A stretch of 14,406 nucleotides of DNA, taken from assembly GCA_004802705.1 (NCBI GenBank), contig SGPL01000717.1:1-14406 (forward strand), given 5' to 3'. Each line of letters opens with the position of its first letter. The first letter of the stretch is position 1. The translations under genes were made by a program, and so were the position numbers. The DNA is from Bondarzewia mesenterica (Eukaryota; Basidiomycota; Agaricomycetes; Russulales; Bondarzewiaceae). Positions 8,115 through 14,406 of this stretch are shown piece by piece. The notes beneath the pieces are model-generated. The model was not told the DNA's origin, ran no database searches, and was given only the letters and a program-made list of their open reading frames with translations.

Positions 8115-9427
8115 ATACAATTTAACATTTCCCCTCATCGTAGAGAACTAAAGTTGTTCCTCCTGTATGTCTCCCAATGAATGAAAAGCACAGTCGGTTG
8201 ATTCAAAGTCTGGATCCACGCCATCTTCAATCCAACGACTATAGCGATATTTCCGGGTTGTTTCGACCACGGTTCTTTGCTATATTGGAAGAAAGCCATC
8301 GAGGGGCCTTCGATTTCGGCTATGTCTCTAGGATCCCNTTTCCCAGAGAAACATCCGGTTTTCTTTATTATGAACCCTCTACGACGTCGGTAGTGCTGGA
8401 CGGTCAAATCCGCTTCCGTGTNACCAAGTCCTCAGGTACCTTCAACGAAGGCTCTGATTTATTGAAGCCTGACGGTTCCGTATGGAANCTGGGGATCTCT
8501 CGAGTTTTNGGTCACAAGAGACATGTGGCCCTTGCCGACTTGCTACTGAANGAGAACCCGTCCCTGAAATCCATCCCGCCCCAAACCATCCTGGCCCATT
8601 TTCATCGTATTGTTCGGACCCTCGATCCTCAACACATCACAGCTTCAGACTTCCACGATATTTCGGGCATATTGGGCGCGCTTTATACTTTCGAACGCTC
8701 AGATTCATCTTCTGAATATGCGTACATTCGTTATGAAGCTACAATGCACAAGTCCCTGCCATTCCCCTCCGGGACTCATGGATTTCTTTATTACTTACCG
8801 CCAAATGGGGACATAGCGGAAGGGCAGATTCGCTTCCGCCTCACAGATGATTGCAATCCCTCCAGTTTTGTGGGAGGGAGGGACCTCACCTTCTCAACTG
8901 GTTTGCCATGGCATATTCCACTCCATCTGCTTCATGATTCGACGAAATCTGGGATTCTTTGCCTCCTCTCGGAGGATCTCGTGGTGAAGGGTAGCCTTTC
9001 GGAGGAGACAACGCCACCAACCGAGGACGATTCTAATTTCGATACGCAGTTGCCGAGAAGACGCACTTCAAATCCCATGATCACGGAGTTTGGACAGCTG
9101 TTCTCGATTGACTTCTCTCTGGCCAAGCACACCCTCTGGATCAAAAACGGGCAACATTTTGACAGGGAGAAGTTCATGAATCCCTTAGCCTCTTTTGGAA
9201 ATCTCCGATGGTCCAGTCCTTATGATGGTAAGCGCCTTCCGACCCGGCGAACGTCCGTTTAACACCAGATCCAACTTTTAACAGGAGTTGCTCTGTGCTG
9301 CTTCGAGCCACCACCGCGTTCCAACGGTCGAACGCAGGACAAAGCAGTCTTACGCCTGGTCAAGATCATCAAACCTTTCACACGTAAAGAGCATGTGAAA
9401 AAGGTCGTCCACTCCAATGGCTACTGA
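8065..9427 (+). CDS. Two-module Agaricomycete-type protein of unknown function, paralog 1 (3' frameshift)
   Basis: The function is unknown. The main exon (8144-9227) encodes two repeated modules. Module 1 (residues about 11-130 from the ATG at 8177) has LDPRHLQ, DISG, SGFLYY, DGQIRFR and FNEGSDLLKPDGSVW. Module 2 (about 149-260) has LDPQHIT, DISG, HGFLYY, EGQIRFR, FVGGRDL and GLPW. A 57-nt intron (9228-9284; GTAAGC...AACAG) joins SPYDG to VALCCFEP, then AVLRLVKIIKPFTRKEHV. I see no signal peptide, membrane span or catalytic motif. The ATG at 8177 is GTG in paralog 2, while 11 codons upstream stay in frame in both, so the start probably lies at ATG 8065 before a 73-nt intron (8071-8143, GTGAGC...TAG). 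One extra base at 9398-9404 relative to paralog 2 gives an early stop at 9425-9427. Without it the frame would run to TGA 9543-9545. This is a real shift or a sequencing error. Five Ns lie in the exon. Confidence 0.75.
8975..9004 (+). repeat. 30-bp indel between paralogs flanked by a short direct repeat
   Basis: Paralog 1 has 30 bases (ten residues, DLVVKGSLSE) that paralog 2 lacks at about 11942. TCGGAG occurs just before the segment and again at its end, so slippage or deletion between these short repeats explains the difference. Frame is kept, consistent with selection on the protein when the change occurred. Confidence 0.7.
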
Positions 9428-9561
9428 AAAAGAAGCCGCCAAACCACCAGAGGAGGGACAGCTGTTTATGTCGCAAGGTAGAGAGCGGGAATACTTTCTA
9501 AGAGGAACATTATCAGAAGCGTCTGGTTCTGCAACGCGATCATGAGAATAAGATGGTGCAT

Positions 9562-9626
9562 GTGAGTATCCTTTCCTGTAATCAATTCAAAGCATTGACC
9601 AAACCATGAAGTGTCTTGTCTTGTAG
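9562..9626 (+). other. Probable intron downstream of paralog 1 (65 nt)
   Basis: It has a strong donor GTGAGTATCC, an ATTGACC branch-like site and a T-rich acceptor TCTTGTCTTGTAG. The same intron, of the same length, occurs in unit 2. It lies past the stop codon of the simplest gene model. It is therefore either a 3'-UTR intron or evidence that the true transcript continues, for instance through an additional 75-nt intron (9478-9552, GTAGAG...ATAAG) that skips the stop and leaves a 9-nt exon. Confidence 0.5.
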
Positions 9627-10122
9627 CGTGTTCAGATCTTTCGTCAATCAAAAAATCGGTCATGCTCCGTCGTCTACATCCACCTTATTACGATGCGGCG
9701 AAGCGGAACATAAGGGTCGATGGATGTCTTCGTCTCTATCTGGAGGGCGCTTGCTATTCGCACTGCCGGTACTTTGTTGCAAGGTTCGTGCCATTGAACC
9801 GCAATCCTATGTTTTAGGCATATGGATCATCACGTACATAGCCAGACTAAATCTTAGACTCCCCCCCAAGTCATGACTTTGTCTTCCTGCATTATTTGTT
9901 CCACAGGCCTCGCCTAAACCATCCTCCCGCTAATAAGTACTATCAGTCTATCGTTGCACCGGAGTGGACTGTCAAACAGCAGGCGCGGTAACGCGTCAGC
10001 GTCTTCTCGGAATGATCTTGCAACACCCCTGTTTTCGAGTGTCCACCCTTGGCCACTGCCAAACAACGTTTGCGCTCGCTCAAAAAATCGAAACCGATTT
10101 AAAAAAAAAAATGGATTCTTGA
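9627..10122 (+). pseudogene. Downstream coding-like stretch in unit 1, broken reading frame
   Basis: Past the conserved intron, fragments of frame match unit 2. The piece CSDLSSIKKS starts at 9627. From GTT at 9784, VRAIEPQSYVLGIWIITYIA differs from unit 2 by five synonymous third-base changes and four changed residues, a pattern that suggests past protein constraint. After an acceptor TTGTTCCACAG at 9906, a frame reads YYQSIVAPEWT. Here 2 extra bases relative to unit 2 (GT near 9971) bring a TAA at 9989-9991. The shifted frame stays open to TGA 10120-10122, matching the stop of unit 2. The stretch could be further exons of the main gene, or a second small gene that is decaying. No family is identified. 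Confidence 0.35.
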
Positions 10123-10861
10123 GACATTTTCACACACGCATACAATTCATATTGAGAAAAGGAATTATGTGGTTGCGGAGTTGCGAGGCTAACAATGAAA
10201 GAGCAACTGCAATCAGATAGTAGCAGATAGTATATACTTAGGCCCTGGTAGTGTGAGTACCTGCGAGCTGGGATTTGAAGCTAAGGCGCAGATCGACTCG
10301 GAGCAAGTGGGTTGCAGTTCCAAGTAAGTATACTATGATCTGTGGAGCGACATGCGGTCATCCTGCTGGCCCCAGCAATTCTCTCAGCCTGTCTCAGATC
10401 TCAGTCGATCTCCCGAACTCGCATCCGTTACACGAAATGCTCACATTGGCCGTTGACGGACACAAAGATGCAACCGATGTTATGCAAGGCCAATCTCACT
10501 GTTGGGGAGACTGAAGCTTGGTTGAACGTTTGTGTACTGTTCACTGAAAAGATAAATATAAGTAGTCAGTCTGCTTTACATAGTAGCACAAAGCCGGGTG
10601 CCAGTTGCAAAACAGTCGGATCCGAGTAACTCATCTGGTAGACTACGTAAGCAAAACACCGGAGGCTCGAAGTTGCTATTACTTAGGCTTGTCTCCGCAT
10701 ACTCGAATTTGACTGACATCAATTGTGAACGCCCTCTACACTCTTCCACTGAGTAGTGTTTCCACTTAGCGTTTTAAATTTCTCACTATTGATGATACCT
10801 TAGTTGCGCGTCATTGAGTGCAGGAGTGATTTCACTTTCGGTGACTCGTCTGGCTGCCACG

Positions 10862-11077
10862 ATGATTTGTCGCGGATCTTTTAGAATGCAGACCAGTGCG
10901 AGGCCACACATATTCGATATCCTTGCAATTCTCACTCCTGCGAGGCGACGTGTTCTGTCCAAGACTGCTCACTACGAATCGAGATGTCGCAATAGTAGTC
11001 GGCTAATGGCACCATTATATCTGGCGAGGCAATATGTTCGTGAGCGTTTCAATCCGTATCCTTTTGATCTCGGTTGA
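10862..11077 (+). other. Conserved short ORF in the leader of paralog 2
   Basis: This is the counterpart of the frame at 7896-8114. It starts MICRGSFRMQTSARPHIFDI and runs 71 codons to a TGA at 11075-11077. An extra codon (ATG within CGGCTAATGGCA) relative to unit 1 keeps the frame. The last 39 bases before and across the proposed splice donor are identical in both units, which fits a constraint on the start or splice site rather than on this frame. Confidence 0.25.
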
Positions 11078-12478
11078 ATGAATACAATTTGAAATGTCCT
11101 CTCGTCGCAGAGCACAGAAGTTTTTCCTCCTGTATGTCTCCCAGTGAATGGCAAAAACGGTCGGACCGTTCACAGTCTGGATCCACGCCATCTTCAAAGC
11201 TACGACTATAACGATATTTCTGGGATGTTTCGACCGAAGTTCTATGCTATATTGGGAGAACACCATCGAGGGGCCTTCGATTTCGGCTATGTCTATAGGT
11301 CCCGCTTTCCCAGAGAAACATCCGGTTTTCTTTATTATAAGCCGTCCACAACGTCGGTATTGCTGGACGGTCAAATCCGCTTCCGTGTTACCAAGTCCTC
11401 AGGTACCTTCAACGAAGGCTCTGATTTATTGAAGCCTGATGGTTCCGTATGGAAACTGGGGATCTCTCGAGTTTTAGGTCACAAGAGACATGTGGCCCTT
11501 GCCGACTTGCTACTGAAGGAGAACCCGTCCCTGAAAACCATCCCGCCCCAAACCATCCTGGCCCATCTTCATCGTATTGTTCGAACCCTCAATCCTCAAC
11601 ACATCACAGCTTCAGACTTCCACGATATTTCGGGCATATTGGCCCCGTCATACAATTTCGAACGCTCAGATTCGTCTTCGGAACATTCGTACATCGTTTA
11701 CGAATCTGCGAAGAAAAAACCCCTTCCATTCCCGCCCAAAACTCGTGGGTTTCTTTATCACTTACCGCCAAGTGAGGGCATGGCGGAGGGGCAGATTCGC
11801 TTCCGCCTCACAGATGATTTCAATCCCTCCAGTTTTGTGGGAGGGAGGGACCTCACCTTCTCAACTGGTTTGCCATGGCATATTCCACTCCATCTGCTTC
11901 ATGATTCGATGAAATCTGGGATTCTTTGCTTCCTCTCGGAGGAGACAACGCTGCCAACCGAGGACGATGCTAACTTTGATACGCAGTTGCTGAGAAAACG
12001 CACTTCAAATCCAATGATCACGGAGTTTGGACAACTATTCTCACTCGACTTCTCTAAGACCACATACGTTCTCTGGGTCAAAATTGGGCGACACCGTTTT
12101 GAAGATGTGAGGATTTCGAATCCGTTAATCTCCTACGAGAACCTCCACAGTCCTTATGATGGTAAGCGTCTTCCAGTCCGGCCAATGTTCTTTTAGCACC
12201 AGATTCAACTTGTAATAGGAGTTGCTCTGTGCTGCTTCGAGCCATCACCTCGTTCCAAAGGTCGAAAGCGAGGCAAAGCAGTCTTACGCCTGGTCAAGAT
12301 CATCAAACCTTTCACGCGTAAAGAGCATGTGAAAAGATCGTCCACTCCAATGGCTACTGAAAAAGAAGCCGCCGAACCACCAGAGGAGGGGCAGCTGTTT
12401 ATGTTTCAAGGTAGAGAGCGGGCATACTTTCTAAGAGGATCATTATCAGAAGCGTCTGGTTCTGTAACGCGATCATGA
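11034..12478 (+). CDS. Two-module Agaricomycete-type protein of unknown function, paralog 2 (intact)
   Basis: This is the intact copy. The proposed structure is ATG-TTC (11034-11039), a 71-nt intron (11040-11110; GTGAGC...CGCAG), the main exon (11111-12161), a 57-nt intron (12162-12218; GTAAGC...AATAG) and the last exon to TGA 12476-12478, giving about 438 residues. Module 1 has LDPRHLQ, DISG, SGFLYY, DGQIRFR and LLKPDGSVW; module 2 has LNPQHIT, DISG, RGFLYH, EGQIRFR, FVGGRDL and GLPW. The C-terminal part has GVALCCFEPSP, AVLRLVKIIKPFTRKEHV, PPEEGQLF and ends EASGSVTRS. It lacks a 10-residue insert that paralog 1 has after its second module. GTG stands where paralog 1 has ATG 8177, which rules that position out as a shared start. 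The family recalls basidiomycete proteins with GFLYY and IRFR motifs, all of unknown role. An alternative 3' end uses the GTAGAG donor at 12411. Confidence 0.8.
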
Positions 12479-12494
12479 GAATAAGATGGTGCAT

Positions 12495-12559
12495 GTGAGT
12501 ATCTTTTCCTGCAATCAATTCAAAGCATTGACCAAATCACGAAGTATCTTGTCTTGTAG
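12495..12559 (+). other. Probable intron downstream of paralog 2 (65 nt)
   Basis: This is the counterpart of 9562-9626, with donor GTGAGTATCT, ATTGACC and acceptor TCTTGTCTTGTAG. Length and signals are preserved. The possible upstream intron (12411-12485, 75 nt) is also preserved in length. Confidence 0.5.
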
Positions 12560-13225
12560 CGTGTTCAGATCTTTCGTCAATCAAAAAAAGTCGGCCATGC
12601 TACCTCGCGAATTCACTCATTTCTGTAGTGCCGAGGAGCGGTTCCCCCAACCATTTCCATCAAAATTCAGAACGGTGATCATGATGGCAATCCACTTCCT
12701 ACGTCACTGACCCTTGGATAAGAATGGTTTTAATTGGCCACAATGGGTCATTACCGTACTTCGCTGTCGTCTACGTCCGCCTTATTGCGATGCGGCGAAG
12801 CGGAACATAAGGATCGATGCATGTCTTCGTCTCTATCTGGAGGAGGTGCTTGCTATTCGCACTGCCGCAACTTTCTCTCCAGGTTCGTGCCATCGAACCG
12901 CAACCCTATGTAGTAGGTATATGGATCGCCACATACATCGCCGGACTATATCACTAAATCTTAGACTGCCGCCTCCAAATCACGACTACGCTTTTCCGCG
13001 TTTTTGTTCCACAGGCCTGGCCTAAACCATCCTACTTCGAATGAGTACTATCAGTCTATCGTTGCACCGGAGTGGACTCAAACGGCGGGCGCGGTAACGC
13101 GTGAGCGTCTCTTTGGTATAATCTTGCAACAAACCCCCTGTTTTCTAGTGTCAACCGTCGGTCATGCCCCACAACATTTGCGCTCAAAAAATCAAAAACG
13201 ACTGGGGAAAAAAATGGAATCCTGA
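12560..13225 (+). other. Downstream coding-like stretch in unit 2 (possible further exons or a second gene)
   Basis: The counterpart of 9627-10122. CSDLSSIKKS is shared, then an extra segment (about 12602-12762) interrupts the similarity. From GTT at 12883, just after a good acceptor TTTCTCTCCAG, the frame reads VRAIEPQPYVVGIWIATYIA. After a further acceptor (TTTTTGTTCCACAG at 13014), a frame reads YYQSIVAPEWTQTAGAV and RERLFGIILQQTPCFLVS, and stops at TGA 13223-13225. This last exon-like piece is open in unit 2 and broken by 2 bases in unit 1. I cannot join the pieces with certainty, and no family is recognised. Confidence 0.35.
12602..12762. repeat. Extra segment of about 160 bp in unit 2 (insertion, or deletion from unit 1)
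   Basis: Unit 1 reads CATGCT directly followed by CCGTCGTCTAC (about 9661-9676). Unit 2 has CATGCT, then about 160 extra bases, then CTGTCGTCTAC. No clear terminal inverted repeats or target-site duplication are visible, so a transposon is not supported. The segment carries in-frame codons after SIKKS that end at a TGA near 12693. Confidence 0.55.
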
Positions 13226-13349
13226 GACAATTTCACACGTGCATGTAATTCATTTTGCGGGAAGGGAATTATGTGGTTGCGGAGTTGCGAGGCAAACAAT
13301 GAAACAGTGAGTAACTCTGGTGCAATATGTAGTGCATGCTTAGGCTCCG

Positions 13350-13530
13350 GGCCATCTCAGACGACAGCGATGTTCCTGATTTGAAGTGAGCTTTTGAAAT
13401 TTCTGTGGAACACAATGCTGAAACGCTCATGAAACTGAGAAAATAGTTACGACCCCCCCCCCTCATGAATTAATTGCTATGCATACTAACAGGCTCAGCA
13501 CTCTGCCGTGGCCGAATCTATGATCGAGCC
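13350..13530. repeat. Extra segment of about 180 bp in unit 2
   Basis: Units 1 and 2 align up to CTTAGGC (about 10240 and 13342) and again from GTGAG-GCCTGCGAGCTGGG-like sequence (about 10255 and 13532). Unit 2 has about 180 bases between, including a C10 run at 13453-13462. No terminal repeats are evident. Confidence 0.5.
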
Positions 13531-13715
13531 GGGTGAGTGCCTGCGAGCTGGGATCTGGCGCAGATCGACTCGGAGCAAGTGGGGTTGCAGGTCGCAGTTC
13601 CAAGTAAGTACTTACCATGATATGTGGAGCGACATGCGATCGGCCCCAACACTCTCAGCTTGACTCATCTCAGTCGATCTCCCCGACTTGCATCCGTTAC
13701 ACGAAATGCTCACAC

Positions 13716-14406
13716 TGACGCAGTCTGTGACTAAGAACCTCTAAGAACTCGAGTATACAGTCGATCAGTTCCAGCAGTGCCCGGTCAAAAAGGAGTGCGC
13801 GGCGGAAAAAAAAAATCGACGGTACTCCATGAATGACGAATGAATAGTGCCCCTGAATCAATCCCCATAGCATAGTCAACGTTTCAAACGCTCGCGCATG
13901 CGGTCTCGAAAGTATCATAGATGAACCGTGTTGGTGGAACTTACCCGACGATCGAAACAAAGTGTCATTTCGGTGATAGGCAGCCTGCTGGCAGCATGTT
14001 GCAATCGCTGAGAAATTCAAATTAAAAGTACGGCGAACACGCACAAGGAGGCATGTACACAGTAACAAAGTGGTATCTTAGAAGTGTATGTATCGACGTG
14101 GAAATAGAAAAAAAATCCGGTGACCAACAACAGAATAGGCGCTAAACAAAAGTGTCACGAAGGAGGATGAGGACGTGGAAATGAAGAACGATGAGAAAAG
14201 CCATAAAAAAANNGTAAACAGACCATCAGACAGAGAACGACGATCGAGCGGGTAAATTAGTTCCGCACGGTGCGAAAAGTTTATTGTCGGGAGCTCGTGT
14301 GAGGTTTATTGCTAGTACGGCTCACCTCTTAGTCGTTGAACGTTTCTTCCGCCGGGGGCGACTAAACTAATTTAGTTGTACTGTGAAAGACTTCGCTGCA
14401 AATTGA
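13716..14406. other. Unique right flank, no supportable gene
   Basis: Similarity to unit 1 stops near 13715. A minus-strand frame of 123 codons (14068-13697) starts with TTG and crosses the repeat boundary, so it is not credited as a gene. Poly-A tracts lie at about 13806-13815 and 14204-14210, the latter followed by two Ns. Weak dyads occur near the end (ACTAAA/TTTAGT around 14361-14376). Confidence 0.3.

Larger units (their letters stand above)
7496..10453 (+). repeat. Tandem segmental duplication, unit 1 (about 3.0 kb)
   Basis: Sequence from GATGCATGACCGATGCTATG at about 7496 aligns without rearrangement with unit 2 from about 10467. Unit 1 ends at about 10453, where its last segment (CGCATCCGTTACACGAAATG, then CTCACA) is matched by the end of unit 2 at about 13690-13712. 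The paralogous genes start 2967 bases apart at equivalent positions. The unit holds a short conserved leader ORF, the two-module gene, and a downstream stretch with conserved introns and open frames. Direct, same-orientation tandem copies usually arise by unequal crossing-over. Boundaries are by eye and good to about 15 bases. Confidence 0.85.
10467..13715 (+). repeat. Tandem segmental duplication, unit 2 (about 3.25 kb)
   Basis: This is the second copy of the block, in the same order and orientation as unit 1. It is longer mainly because of two extra segments near 12602-12762 and 13350-13530. Its gene is intact to the 3' stop, unlike the copy in unit 1. Identity to unit 1 is uneven: some blocks of over 200 bases differ at only a few positions, while others differ at roughly a quarter to a third. 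Confidence 0.85.

Noticed and set aside
8135..8407. Minus-strand frame opposite the paralog 1 exon (and its equivalent at 11015-11374)
   Set aside because: Both are antisense shadows of the conserved coding exon.
12602..12762. Transposon insertion in unit 2
   Set aside because: No terminal inverted repeats, target-site duplication or coding capacity for a transposase was found; described only as an extra segment.
7496..13715. CRISPR array or other short spaced repeat
   Set aside because: The repetition is two long diverged units, not short regularly spaced repeats, and the DNA is eukaryotic.
13697..14068. Minus-strand open frame of 123 codons
   Set aside because: It starts with TTG, has no conserved counterpart in unit 1 and runs from unique flank into the duplicated segment. 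Composition and context do not support a gene.

Overview
The window looks like nuclear DNA of a filamentous fungus, most likely a mushroom-type basidiomycete (Agaricomycetes). The reasons are a pol III tRNA gene with a 16-nt anticodon-loop intron, short introns (about 45-75 nt) with GTRNGN donors and YAG acceptors, CT-rich promoter-like stretches, and two paralogous proteins with 'GFLYY' and 'GQIRFR' signatures that recall uncharacterised Agaricomycete protein families. The genus cannot be told from this window. Single-base Ns are scattered from about 6010 to 8551, so reading frames there are not reliable.

Layout. Bases 1-44 appear to be the first codons of a gene running leftward off the window, with a CT-rich upstream region. 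From about 500 to 7480 there is no gene I can close with confidence. Several stretches look like exons (about 516-1077, 1609-1984, 4749-5228, 5350-5580, 5700-7330), but I cannot join them into a complete model. A clear tRNA-Ser(AGA) gene with an intron, a long variable arm, both internal promoter boxes and a T-rich pol III terminator sits at 3868-3965.

The right half (about 7496-13715) is a tandem segmental duplication of a unit of about 3 kb. Each unit carries, in the same order, a conserved short leader ORF, a two-module lineage-specific gene (8065-9427 and 11034-12478), and a downstream stretch with conserved introns and fragments of conserved reading frame that end in an open frame (to 10122 and 13225). 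The genes contain an internal repeat (two modules of about 130-140 residues, each with DISG, GFLYY and GQIRFR) followed by a C-terminal part split by a 57-nt intron. Copy 1 has a 1-nt shift near its 3' end that removes the C-terminus kept in copy 2. Identity between the copies is patchy, with near-identical blocks beside clearly diverged ones, which suggests gene conversion after duplication. Unit 2 also carries two extra segments (about 160 and 180 bp) absent from unit 1.

No CRISPR, rRNA or recognisable transposase or reverse transcriptase was seen. The last 690 bases hold no gene I can support.
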